A stretch of DNA of 19,875 bases from Planctomycetota bacterium (lineage in GTDB: Bacteria; Planctomycetota; Planctomycetia; Pirellulales; Pirellulaceae): positions 1-19,875 of the forward strand of contig JAEZAS010000472.1 of assembly GCA_023430365.1 (NCBI GenBank), written 5' to 3'. The notes beneath the pieces were generated by a model. The model saw only the letters and a list, made by a program, of their open reading frames with translations, was not told where the DNA came from and ran no database searches. Positions 1 through 7,111 of the stretch are shown here, piece after piece (position 1 is the first letter of the stretch; every line of letters begins with the position of its first letter). The position numbers and the translations under genes were made by a program.

Positions 1-2271
1 CAACGCCAGAAACGCCCCCGGTTCCAGGATCACTTCGCCTCCCCAGGCCAGCCGTTCGAGCTGTCGTTCAAGCTTGCTGGTAGCCGTTCGGGGAGACGCC
101 TGGCCGGAATCGACATGGGTATAGCGCGAGTAACTGTTGGTCATGAAGGCCATCGCGCTGTTGTGCAGCGTCGGATCATAACCGGCCGGATAGGCGGGCG
201 AATTGTCGCGATAGACTCGCTGCAGCCGCTCCTCTACTTCGCGACTCGAAACCGCTTTCGCAGTCGCCACGCCGCCGGCTGCCAGGGATTCGACCTGCCA
301 ATAGGTCGCGGGCGTTGTTTGGGGACTGCCGTTCTGCGAGCTTACGGCAGCCGATTTGCGATCGGCGATTAACAGGTAAGAGACATCGGTGCCGAGTTGG
401 TTCTTCACCTGCGGTGGCTTGCCCTCGGCCTGCGGCTGAACGATCAGCCGCGATTGCGTCGGACCCGCTCGAACCACGAGGAACTGCGTCGCGGATCGCG
501 AGCGAAGATATCCCCCTTGGAAATGCTGATCTTCATCCCACTCAAGACGCTGCCCGTGCGCGCGATGGCCGCCGTTGGAAGTGGGCTCATGGATCAGGGG
601 ATGCACGATGGCGTCCGGGGGAAAGGTTAATCCCTGCGACGGAGCGATGGACGCGTAGTACGACTGCCGCGACCATGAGACGGCATGGCCGGTCCGCGCA
701 TCGAGTTCCGTAAAGCTGCGAATCCGCGATCGCACTCCGATTCCGTCGGTAGCCAGGGCATACAGAAACAGCCCGGCCGTCACGATCGCCGCTCCGGCGG
801 GCACCGTGATGAGCAGCAGATACAACCGCCGCATTCGCCCCAGCAGGATGTAGTTCACAGGACCAATCACGGCGGCGAACAGCGTGATCAGCAGAGCGAA
901 CGAAAGGACCGGAGCCACGCCGACGCCGGGGATCAGAAAGTTCCAGAAGTCGTTGTTCGTGCGATGCTGCGACTGACCATGCCGCCGGAACCACATCCAG
1001 TGCTCGTTGGGAACCGTGTTCAACATCCACGTCCACTGCGAGCGGATACCGGGAAACGGATTCTCTTCGGCGATTGCCACGACATAGCCGAACCCAGCGT
1101 CGCGCACGAGAAACGGCCAGGTCTCCGGGGGCGAATCGGCGTCTTTCTGCTTCGCGTCGGTTCCCAATTCGTACAACGTCGATCCGCCAAGTGTCGCGTC
1201 GGGCATTGTTTCGCTATAGCCCCGCGCCTCATAGACCGTTTGCGGCAGATCGGCGTAACGCTTGCGCACGTCGGGCTCGATCCAGCCGCGATACTCGGCC
1301 TTCTGCGACTCCGATTTCGGCCGCTTGGGCAGCTTCAGGCGAGATTCAAGTTCCGCCAGCCGCTCGTAGCGCGTCCCGACATCGTAAACGCACAGGGTCC
1401 CTCCGGCGTGCAGCCACTCGCGGAGCGCCTCAAATCGCTTGGGATGTTTCGTGAGAAGATCGCCGAGATCGCCCGCGGAAATGCAGACCATGTCGAACGA
1501 CGTGAGCGCAATCCACTCCTCCGGCAGCTCAGCTAGAGGCAACATCTCGGCCCGCGATTCATCGTTCAGCTGGGAAAGCAATTCCGAATCGCTCGTCGTC
1601 CGGCCTCGCCTCAGGGAGATCATCGAGCCGGAGAAATTCGAGCCCGGGAACGTGCGAACGAGATTTCGATAGTCCGGCAGCAAATGCGTAGGGCTCGGAT
1701 CGGTTCCGGCTGCCCGGAAACCGGCGATCTGTGCTTCCCGCTGCGCTCTGTGCGGTGTGTCGGAATCGATAAACAGAATGGTGGGCGCCGCTTCCGTCCA
1801 GACAGATGGATTGGAGCGGTTGAACGAAGCATAACGAACCGAAAGTTCTTCGATCTGTGTTCCATCCTCCTCCACTTCGATCGAGACGGTTTGCCACAGC
1901 TCGTCCTGCGGCGCCAGCACCACCTTCTTCGCGCTGCGACTCCCCTGGGGAATGTCGACCAGGGTGGAGACTTCCCGTTCCGATGAGACATTCGGCCTGA
2001 GCGTCACCCGAATTTGCCGGTCAGTCGCCGCCGGCCCGGGGGTGGGTATCGCTTCCAGGGTGATCGGCCGATAGCCTGTGCCGTCCGCCCAGCGGAGGTC
2101 GACATTCAACCGCAGTTTGGCCTTCAACTTCGTACGGTTGTTCAGCGGCAGGTGGAGGACCTGCCCTGAGCCGCCCCAGGCGATCGGAACCGCCACCGAC
2201 GCGCTCAGCGCCGCCACCAGCAAGCAGCAGAGCAGGGGGCGCGGCCACCGCACTGGTTGAAGAAGAGGCAT
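1..2271 (-). CDS. Large membrane protein with GATase-like domain (partial, 3' end beyond window)
   Basis: One uninterrupted minus-strand frame runs from an ATG at 2271 to base 1 without a stop, giving 757 visible residues; the C-terminus lies outside. The N-terminus (MPLLQPVRWPRPLLCCLLVA) looks like a signal peptide or membrane anchor. A beta-rich region follows, then about residues 165-330 resemble a class-I glutamine-amidotransferase-like fold (ILFIDSD; FDMVCISAGDLGDLL; LREWLHAGGTLCVYDVG), with no obvious catalytic Cys-His-Glu set. Two hydrophobic helices lie at about 445-505 (VLSFALLITLFAAVIGPVNY, then LLLITVPAGAAIVTAGLF), followed by a long soluble tail. Planctomycetes carry similar large anchored proteins, often beside MoxR/DUF58/BatA-type genes, but that neighbourhood is outside this window. 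The function is unknown. It starts 36 bases after the small membrane-protein gene upstream, so co-transcription is likely. Frame checks at 1770, 1008, 630 and 372 agree. Confidence 0.85.
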   Translation of the reverse strand, partial: MPLLQPVRWPRPLLCCLLVAALSASVAVPIAWGGSGQVLHLPLNNRTKLKAKLRLNVDLRWADGTGYRPITLEAIPTPGPAATDRQIRVTLRPNVSSEREVSTLVDIPQGSRSAKKVVLAPQDELWQTVSIEVEEDGTQIEELSVRYASFNRSNPSVWTEAAPTILFIDSDTPHRAQREAQIAGFRAAGTDPSPTHLLPDYRNLVRTFPGSNFSGSMISLRRGRTTSDSELLSQLNDESRAEMLPLAELPEEWIALTSFDMVCISAGDLGDLLTKHPKRFEALREWLHAGGTLCVYDVGTRYERLAELESRLKLPKRPKSESQKAEYRGWIEPDVRKRYADLPQTVYEARGYSETMPDATLGGSTLYELGTDAKQKDADSPPETWPFLVRDAGFGYVVAIAEENPFPGIRSQWTWMLNTVPNEHWMWFRRHGQSQHRTNNDFWNFLIPGVGVAPVLSFALLITLFAAVIGPVNYILLGRMRRLYLLLITVPAGAAIVTAGLFLYALATDGIGVRSRIRSFTELDARTGHAVSWSRQSYYASIAPSQGLTFPPDAIVHPLIHEPTSNGGHRAHGQRLEWDEDQHFQGGYLRSRSATQFLVVRAGPTQSRLIVQPQAEGKPPQVKNQLGTDVSYLLIADRKSAAVSSQNGSPQTTPATYWQVESLAAGGVATAKAVSSREVEERLQRVYRDNSPAYPAGYDPTLHNSAMAFMTNSYSRYTHVDSGQASPRTATSKLERQLERLAWGGEVILEPGAFLAL

Positions 2272-2307
2272 AGGCAATCGAAATGCGCCGGCAACTGCCG
2301 ACGATCG

Positions 2308-2607
2308 TTAGTCCGGATCGACCGGAGTGATTATCTGCTTCGGCGGTCCTGCATCGGCGAACGGAGAGCTGACAGGCGGCGTCCGATCCGCTCCCGTGAT
2401 TGCCCGCAGCAGCGTCGAACATGCCCACGCGGCTGCAAACGCCCAGGCGTAGAAACCAAAGGCGAGCGTCACGCTCCCAGCCGCCACGAGAAAGGCGACC
2501 GCCGCGGCCGCTTCTCCTCGCACTGCCTGAGCCAAGACGAGCGACAAGACAGCAAACGCCGCTGTGGCGAGCAGCATTCCGCGAATTGTGAACTTGGGCA
2601 CAAGCAT
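2308..2607 (-). CDS. Small hypothetical two-helix membrane protein
   Basis: This 99-residue protein starts at ATG 2607 (MLVPKFTIRGMLLATAAFAV). An in-frame TTG at 2646 would add 13 residues, but ATG is preferred because 'KFTIRG-LL' is how many small planctomycete membrane proteins begin. Two hydrophobic segments at about residues 10-27 and 33-60 predict two membrane passes. The C-terminal third is polar and proline-rich (TPPVSSPFADAGPPKQ). No enzyme motif is visible and I do not recognise a characterised family. It lies directly upstream of the large GATase-like membrane protein on the same strand and probably shares its transcript. It is separated from the CAP gene upstream by a strong terminator, so it should have its own promoter near 2610-2685. 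Confidence 0.65.
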   Translation of the reverse strand: MLVPKFTIRGMLLATAAFAVLSLVLAQAVRGEAAAAVAFLVAAGSVTLAFGFYAWAFAAAWACSTLLRAITGADRTPPVSSPFADAGPPKQIITPVDPD

Positions 2608-2687
2608 CCGGCCGATTGTCCCACACTCGACTCGTTTTTCAAGCAACTCCCTATTCGCGTTAGCCGGACGAAGCTTGGCGGTCTATG

Positions 2688-2727
2688 AAAAAAGCGGTCC
2701 GACCGCAAACTTGCAGTCGAACCGCTT
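2688..2727 (-). terminator. Rho-independent terminator of the CAP-domain gene
   Basis: On the minus strand a 12-bp stem (AAGCGGTTCGAC with GTCGGACCGCTT, one G-T wobble) occupies 2716-2727 and 2692-2703. Its 12-base loop can itself pair (GCAA/TTGC). The stem runs into a T-tract of six counting the last stem bases (2693-2688). It lies about 85 bases after the CAP gene stop and before the next minus-strand gene, so it closes the CAP transcript. Confidence 0.85.
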
Positions 2728-2810
2728 GATGGATCACAGATCGATGGTCAGGGAAGCTGATGCTCCGCGACCACTAACTTCGACAACCGCGTCGAGCGAC
2801 GCGAACCTGC

Positions 2811-3452
2811 TTACAGGTCGCCAGCTTGCAGCGTTTGCGGCGCTGAAACCGAACGAGCCGGAGTGCCGGTCGCAGGAGCCGCCTTGGCTGGCGCGGCGTT
2901 CTGAGGAGCGGCCGCTGCCTGCGTGGTGACCGGTCCGGTGTAGACCGGCGTCGGGTCGGTGCCATAGACGGCGACCCAATAGGTGGCGCCGTTCGGAGCC
3001 ACCGCGTAGCCGAAGCCGGCGTCGGTCGTGCCGCTCACGATCGAGGCCATGTGAGCTCCGCTCGCCTGCCAGGTGGCGAACGCGCTATCCACGCTCCGCT
3101 GGTTGAAGGCGATGTTCTCGCGAACTCCGCCGCGGAAGCCGTACCGCTGGGCGCGATACTGCGGACCGCCGTTGGTGTAGTGGCTGAAGCTGCCCGTGGC
3201 AGCCATGTAGTTCGCGTGATCTTGGGCGGCACGGGTGAGGGCGGGATTCATCCGGTGCGGACGAAGCCCCATGCGGCCACGAATCAGGTTGTTCCGGCCA
3301 AGCATTCCGAGCAGGGTGGGGTGCTCATGCAACAGCCGCTGCTTCCGCACGATCGTTTGCTGCGCTGCGGCAGGTTGAACGGCCGACTCCTCGGCACGGG
3401 CAACTCCCGCCATCATGGCGCAGAGAACGACCAGGGTGAAGCACTTACTCAT
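2811..3452 (-). CDS. Secreted CAP-domain (SCP/PR-1-like) protein
   Basis: This is a 213-residue protein. An in-frame ATG four codons upstream (3464) is rejected because the Shine-Dalgarno sequence GGAGG lies just before ATG 3452. Residues 1-20 form a signal peptide ending GVARA, so export is expected. The CAP domain spans about residues 42-170: NxxR region, AAQDHANYMAATGSFSH, GFRGGVRENIA, and W-x-S-GAHMASI followed by GFGYA and YWVAVYG. H91, E112 and H134 match the metal-binding cavity of CAP proteins. The C-terminal 45 residues are an Ala/Pro-rich low-complexity tail. Bacterial CAP proteins are widespread and their activity is usually unknown, so none is assigned. The gene is divergent from argS and ends at its own terminator. 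Confidence 0.9.
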   Translation of the reverse strand: MSKCFTLVVLCAMMAGVARAEESAVQPAAAQQTIVRKQRLLHEHPTLLGMLGRNNLIRGRMGLRPHRMNPALTRAAQDHANYMAATGSFSHYTNGGPQYRAQRYGFRGGVRENIAFNQRSVDSAFATWQASGAHMASIVSGTTDAGFGYAVAPNGATYWVAVYGTDPTPVYTGPVTTQAAAAPQNAAPAKAAPATGTPARSVSAPQTLQAGDL

Positions 3453-3871
3453 ACCTTCCTCCATGGGAACTGGGTGGGAACCGGAACCGGGCGAGGCCCG
3501 ATTCGTGCGGGAAGCCGGGCAAGGTGGCCCGACTTTGCGGGGCCGACTATGGTTCAGACGAGTAATGGCTTCAAGCCCCGAGCTGTCGTAAGTCCTTTAA
3601 ACTGGCCTTGACAGGAGAAAAATTAACCGAATCTTAACATTTCCAAGCCTTGCCTAGCCAAAATGCGTGCTATAGGCAAGCTGGCGTCCAACCGCTATCG
3701 GCTCCGACAGCATTTTGGCCAGAACTCAGCCACTTCTACACACGTCTGGCAAACCTTTCCAACACCGCCCGGGACATTGCCAAACCCGGCCCGGTATGCT
3801 CAAACTTAAAGCTTGCCGCGGCAACGCTTTGCCCCCTTTCGGCCGCCCCGCTCCTCCACCCCACACGTTCG
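3453..3871. other. Divergent intergenic region and long argS leader with inverted repeats
   Basis: This 419-base gap holds no convincing gene. A consensus -35 hexamer TTGACA (3608-3613) points toward argS and implies a leader of about 230 bases. Inside it are two interleaved perfect inverted repeats: CTTGCCTA (3649-3656) with TAGGCAAG (3673-3680), and GCCAAAATGC (3657-3666) with GCATTTTGGC (3710-3719). A further hairpin is at about 3809-3832 (AAAGC-TTGCC / GGCAA-C-GCTTT). No T-box consensus (GGTGG-ACCGCG type) is visible, so regulation by this leader is only a possibility. Confidence 0.5.
3608..3637 (+). promoter_or_regulatory. Candidate argS promoter
   Basis: TTGACA at 3608-3613 is a perfect -35 consensus. 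The -10 match 17-18 bases downstream (ATCTTA/TCTTAA, 3631-3637) is weak. The orientation fits argS. Planctomycete promoters are poorly defined, so this is tentative. Confidence 0.35.
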
Positions 3872-5845
3872 ATGAACATTCTCGCCGAGCTCAAATCCCG
3901 CTTCGACCCCGTCCTGCGCAAGCTCGTCGCCGACCCCGCTCCGTCGCTCGACATGATCCGCGTCGCGCAGGACTCCAAGTTCGGCGACTATCAGGCGAAT
4001 TTCGCGATGTCGCTCGGCAAGCAGCTCGGCAAAGCCCCGCGCGACGTCGCCCAGCAGATCGCCGCCGAAGTGCAGCTCGACGACCTCTGCCACGCCCCCG
4101 AAATCGCCGGCCCGGGCTTTATCAACCTGCGACTGAAGGACGAATGGTTGGTCCACCAGACCAATATCGCCGCCCACGACGAACGACTCGGCATTGCGCC
4201 CGTTGGTTCGCCGAAAACCGTCGTCGTCGACTACTCTTCGCCCAACGTCGCCAAGCCGATGCACGTCGGCCACATCCGCTCGACCGTCATCGGCGACGCT
4301 CTCTACCACATCCTGAAGTTCCTCGGCCACCAGACGATCAGCGACAACCATCTCGGCGACTGGGGCACCCAGTTCGGGATGATCCTCTACGGCTACAAAC
4401 ACTTCCTCGACGCCGACGCATATAAGACGAATCCCGTCGCCGAGCTCGGTCGACTCTACAAGCTCGTCCGCCAGCTCGCCGATTATCGCGACGCCCTCCG
4501 AACGATCCCCGAACTCGAAAACCGCATCGCCGATCGCGAGTCCGAACTGGTCACCCTCAAGGCCCAACCCAAGACCGGCGACAAGGCTGCCGACAAAAAG
4601 ACCAACCAGGCCATCGCCCGGCTCGAGGCCCAAATCAAGGAACAGCGGGAAACCATCGAAGGACTGCGCAAGAAGGTCGCCGCCGTCGATAACAATCCGC
4701 CCCTGATGACCCTGGCCGGCAACCATCCGGACATCGAAGAACTCGTCCTCGCCGAGACCGCCAAGCTGCACGCCGGCGACGCCGAGAACCTGCGCCTCTG
4801 GCACGAGTTCCTCCCCAACTGCCGCGACGAGATCCAGCGGGTCTACTCCCGCCTGAACGTCCGTTTTGACTACGAGTATGGCGAGAGCTTCTACCACGAT
4901 CGACTCGCCCCCGTCGTCGAGACCCTCGAACAGAAAGGTCTCGCCCAGGAGAGCCAAGGCGCCACCTGCGTCTTCCTCCCCGGCTTCGACACGCCGATGA
5001 TCGTCCGCAAGAAGGACGGCGCCTTCCTCTATGCCACCACCGACCTGGCCACCATCCAGTACCGGATGGAGACCTGGCGTCCGGACGCCATCCTCTACGT
5101 CGTCGACCACCGCCAGAGCGAACACTTTGACAAACTCTTCGCCGCCGCTCGGCTGATGGGCTACGAGGGGGTCGAACTGCAGCACATCAAGTTCGGCACC
5201 GTCCTCGGCTCCGACGGCAAACCCTACAAGACCCGCGAAGGAACCGCCGAAGGACTCGAAAGCCTCCTCGACGAAGCCGTCGCCCGCGCCCTCAAGATCG
5301 TCAGCCAGAACGACGACGCCAAACCCTCCGGCCGAGAGCTCTCCGACGAGGAGCGGCAACAAGTCGCCGAGATCGTCGGCATCGGCGCCCTCAAGTACGC
5401 CGATCTCTCCGCCAACCGCACGAGCGACTACGAGTTCAGCTACGACAAAATGCTGCAGATGAACGGCAACACCGCCACCTACATGCAGTACAGCTACGCC
5501 CGCGTCCGCAGCATCTTCCGCAAAGCGGAAACCACCCCCGAAACGGTCCGCAACTCGGGCCTCGCCATTCAGTTCACCAATCCCGTCGAGCGGCAACTCG
5601 CCATCCAACTGCTCCGCTTCAGCGAAGCCCTCGACGAAGCGGTCGCCGGCTATCTGCCGCACCAGCTGACGACCTACCTGTTCGACCTCGCCAAGACCTA
5701 CTCCAGCTTCTTCGAAAACTGCCCCGTCCTCCGGGCTGAGTCGGACGAAATCCGCGCCAGCCGCCTCCTCCTCTGCGACCTCACCGCCCGCACCATCGCC
5801 ACCGGCCTCGCCCTCCTCGGCATCCAAGTGGCTGAGAAGATGTGA
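3872..5845 (+). CDS. argS: Arginyl-tRNA synthetase
   Basis: ArgS charges tRNA-Arg with arginine in the cytoplasm. The ATG at 3872 starts the conserved N-terminus (MNILAELKSRFDPVLRKLV); the open frame extends 74 codons upstream, but that part is unlike the family and overlaps leader repeats. The product has 657 residues, compared with roughly 550-590 for typical bacterial ArgS. Class-I motifs are present: HVGH at 131-134 followed by IRSTVIGD, NHLGDWGTQFG, and a degenerate KMSK-type segment (KPYKTREG, K450-G457), as is usual for ArgRS. The C-terminus has the DALR anticodon-binding signature (YMQYSYARVRSIFRKA) and a helical end closing in VAEKM. The extra length is mainly a charged coiled-coil segment at about residues 205-275. 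The gene appears monocistronic. Confidence 0.97.
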   Translation: MNILAELKSRFDPVLRKLVADPAPSLDMIRVAQDSKFGDYQANFAMSLGKQLGKAPRDVAQQIAAEVQLDDLCHAPEIAGPGFINLRLKDEWLVHQTNIAAHDERLGIAPVGSPKTVVVDYSSPNVAKPMHVGHIRSTVIGDALYHILKFLGHQTISDNHLGDWGTQFGMILYGYKHFLDADAYKTNPVAELGRLYKLVRQLADYRDALRTIPELENRIADRESELVTLKAQPKTGDKAADKKTNQAIARLEAQIKEQRETIEGLRKKVAAVDNNPPLMTLAGNHPDIEELVLAETAKLHAGDAENLRLWHEFLPNCRDEIQRVYSRLNVRFDYEYGESFYHDRLAPVVETLEQKGLAQESQGATCVFLPGFDTPMIVRKKDGAFLYATTDLATIQYRMETWRPDAILYVVDHRQSEHFDKLFAAARLMGYEGVELQHIKFGTVLGSDGKPYKTREGTAEGLESLLDEAVARALKIVSQNDDAKPSGRELSDEERQQVAEIVGIGALKYADLSANRTSDYEFSYDKMLQMNGNTATYMQYSYARVRSIFRKAETTPETVRNSGLAIQFTNPVERQLAIQLLRFSEALDEAVAGYLPHQLTTYLFDLAKTYSSFFENCPVLRAESDEIRASRLLLCDLTARTIATGLALLGIQVAEKM

Positions 5846-5860
5846 GCGGGGCGGGGCAGA

Positions 5861-5916
5861 GAGGTAAGAGGTAAGAGGTAAGAGGTAAGGGACAAGGGAC
5901 AAGGGACAAGGGACAA
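5861..5916. repeat. Heptamer tandem array: 4 x GAGGTAA then 4 x GGGACAA
   Basis: Four exact copies of GAGGTAA (5861-5888) abut four exact copies of GGGACAA (5889-5916), giving 56 bases with a strict 7-base period. The array begins 15 bases after the argS stop. Such short heptamer tandem repeats are known from some other bacteria, notably filamentous cyanobacteria. No function can be read from the sequence. Confidence 0.95.
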
Positions 5917-5940
5917 GGCAAACCCAGCCCTTGCTTCCCG

Positions 5941-5967
5941 CGTAGCTGAATTCGCCAGAATTCAGAC
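5941..5967 (+). repeat. REP-like hairpin, family A copy 1
   Basis: GTAG (5942-5945) is followed directly by an 8-bp perfect stem, CTGAATTC-GCCA-GAATTCAG (5946-5965). The same unit recurs at 6913-6940 and 16896-16922. A short foot tetranucleotide followed by a hairpin is the layout of REP sequences mobilised by RAYT transposases. Confidence 0.85.
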
Positions 5968-6068
5968 CAATCCAGCCCCACTCCATCCGCCGCCGCAGAC
6001 CAAAGCAGCCCCAAGCAACCCCCTCGGCGACTGCAATCGACATCCGTCCGCCTCTCCTCCTCCGTCCC

Positions 6069-6186
6069 ACTTACGTCGACTGCCTGTTGATAAACCTCAG
6101 GGGTTTTGCAACGCCAAACCGCCCCCTAGGGGCCCCCAACTTGTTGATAAACCTACCAGGTTTATCAACACCCCGTCGACGTAAGT
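6069..6186. repeat. 118-bp nested inverted-repeat element (MITE-like)
   Basis: The outer ends are a perfect 12-bp inverted repeat, ACTTACGTCGAC at 6069-6080 and its complement at 6175-6186. Inside is a perfect 12-bp stem with a 3-base loop, GTTGATAAACCT and its complement (6143-6169), and a decayed copy of the same hairpin (6086-about 6112). A CCCCTAGGGG palindrome lies between them. CCC flanks both ends and could be a short target duplication, but the surroundings are C-rich. No coding capacity is seen. Confidence 0.75.
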
Positions 6187-6429
6187 CCCCAAACTCTCAC
6201 ACGCGTCACCCCCTACGGATGCACACTCTCCACCACACCGCACGATATCAACAACCACAACACTTGTCAATATTTTTTAACAACTCTACCAATCAGACCA
6301 CGACCAAAGTCGTACCCGTAGAGCCTCAGCCAATCGCCGCAAAACTCCCGCTGACCTCGACTCAGCCCAGCGAGTCGCTTTTAGAATAGAAGGAGCAGCA
6401 GCACCGCCCGCTCCCGGCAGCCCCCTCCC

Positions 6430-6918
6430 ATGTTCACCGAGCAACAGCTTCAGCAGCTTGAACGCCGCCTTGTTGCAGCCTCGGCCGACGCGCTCCTTTG
6501 GGGCGGCGGCTGGTATGCCCTCGTCCGCACCGCCGCGGTTCCAGCCGAAGAGCGAAACCTGCTCATTGCTCTTCCCGCCGCAACGATCCTGCTCGCCGTG
6601 GCCGCCGGCGAACTGCTGACCGGCCTCACCCCCGGCAAATGGCTGACCGGCCTCCGGGTCCGCAGCCCGGAAGGAGCCGCCCCAACCCAGCCCCGCCTCC
6701 TGCTGCGCGGCGTCCTCCGCCTCCTCCCCCTCGCGATCCTGCTGACCGCCCTACCCGCCGCCAGCGCCATAGCCTACCTGGCCGCCTTCCTGTTCGCGGG
6801 TACCGTCACGCTTTCCTACCTGAGCGCCGCCTACCTCTCCTTCATCCGCCACAACCTCAGCCCCTTCGACCTGGCCGCAGGCACCGTGGTAGCCCGCCGA
6901 GCTGAATCCCCCTCGTAG
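6430..6918 (+). CDS. RDD family integral membrane protein
   Basis: This 162-residue protein starts at ATG 6430. RDD hallmarks are visible: Arg and Asp near the first helix (RRLVAASADALL), the loop TPGKWLTGLRV, and a late Asp before the end (SPFDLAAGTVV). About three to four hydrophobic segments are present (about 40-65, 90-115 and 115-140). RDD proteins are small membrane proteins, some linked to ion or solute transport, and no substrate can be assigned. The last codons read into a dispersed hairpin repeat, so the stop TAG (6916-6918) is part of the repeat's GTAG foot. Repeat insertion may therefore have set the present C-terminus. Confidence 0.8.
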   Translation: MFTEQQLQQLERRLVAASADALLWGGGWYALVRTAAVPAEERNLLIALPAATILLAVAAGELLTGLTPGKWLTGLRVRSPEGAAPTQPRLLLRGVLRLLPLAILLTALPAASAIAYLAAFLFAGTVTLSYLSAAYLSFIRHNLSPFDLAAGTVVARRAESPS

Positions 6919-6940
6919 CTGAATTCGCCAGAATTCAGAC
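6913..6940 (+). repeat. REP-like hairpin, family A copy 2, overlapping the RDD stop codon
   Basis: GTAG (6915-6918) plus the perfect 8-bp hairpin at 6919-6938 is identical to the copy at 5942-5965. The preceding T and the following AC are also shared or nearly so. The TAG inside GTAG terminates the RDD gene. Copies 1 and 2 are direct repeats about 970 bases apart that bracket the 118-bp element and the RDD gene. Confidence 0.9.
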
Positions 6941-6997
6941 AAACCACGCCTCAAATCCTGACCGCTTTCGCGATCGCGACAGGGTGGCTGCCGCACG

Positions 6998-7051
6998 GGG
7001 TGGCTGGGGCATAGCGGAGCGGTGCCCCAGCGAACTGCAGCGGGCCTTTGC
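6998..7051 (+). repeat. REP element, family B, left inverted copy flanking the RAYT
   Basis: This 54-base segment matches the reverse complement of 7696-7749 at 50 of 54 positions by hand alignment. Its core is GTGG (7000-7003) followed by an 8-bp stem, CTGGGGCA (7004-7011) with TGCCCCAG (7023-7030), around an 11-base loop. Conserved sequence continues to CGGGCCTTTGC. Its position just upstream of a RAYT gene is typical for REP elements linked to their transposase. Confidence 0.9.
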
Positions 7052-7111
7052 CACGGCGCACGGCTCGAGCAGTTTGACTGCACTTCTGGCGAAGCGTTAC
7101 GCTGCCCCATC

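Larger units (their letters stand above)
5846..6429. other. Repeat-rich intergenic region, no gene
   Basis: This 584-base gap contains, in order: a heptamer tandem-repeat array (5861-5916), a GTAG-hairpin repeat (5942-5965), a 118-base nested palindromic element (6069-6186), and a more AT-rich stretch around 6264-6292 that could hold the promoter of the RDD gene. That stretch has TTGTCA at 6264-6269, a 17-base gap, then the weak -10 TACCAA at 6287-6292. An open frame at 6087-6389 reads through the palindromes and shows no protein-like pattern, so it is not called. Confidence 0.7.

Noticed and set aside
3608..3871. T-box riboswitch upstream of argS
   Set aside because: No T-box bulge consensus or terminator/antiterminator pair is visible, only inverted repeats.
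3650..3871. 74-codon N-terminal extension of ArgS
   Set aside because: The extension starts at a TTG inside the leader inverted repeats and lacks family similarity, while ATG 3872 gives the normal ArgS N-terminus.
5861..5916. CRISPR-like array
   Set aside because: The repeats are 7 bases with no spacers and no cas genes are present; it is a simple tandem repeat.
3806..6070. A 754-codon open frame on the minus strand across argS
   Set aside because: It lies antisense to a complete, well-matched argS and has a Gly/Val/Asp/Glu-rich composition typical of the reverse strand of a high-GC gene. It also runs through the heptamer array.
6069..6186. Possible integron attC site
   Set aside because: The size and inner GTTGATAAACC-type arms are suggestive, but the perfect symmetry, the 12-bp outer ends and the absence of an integrase or cassette array fit a MITE-like element better.
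6087..6389. A 100-codon plus-strand frame between argS and the RDD gene
   Set aside because: It is built from the palindromic element and AT-richer spacer, and the predicted peptide has no recognisable pattern.
6968..6979. Palindrome TCGCGATCGCGA containing the GCGATCGC octamer
   Set aside because: A single copy is seen in the window, and the octamer's known over-representation is a cyanobacterial trait. No inference is warranted.
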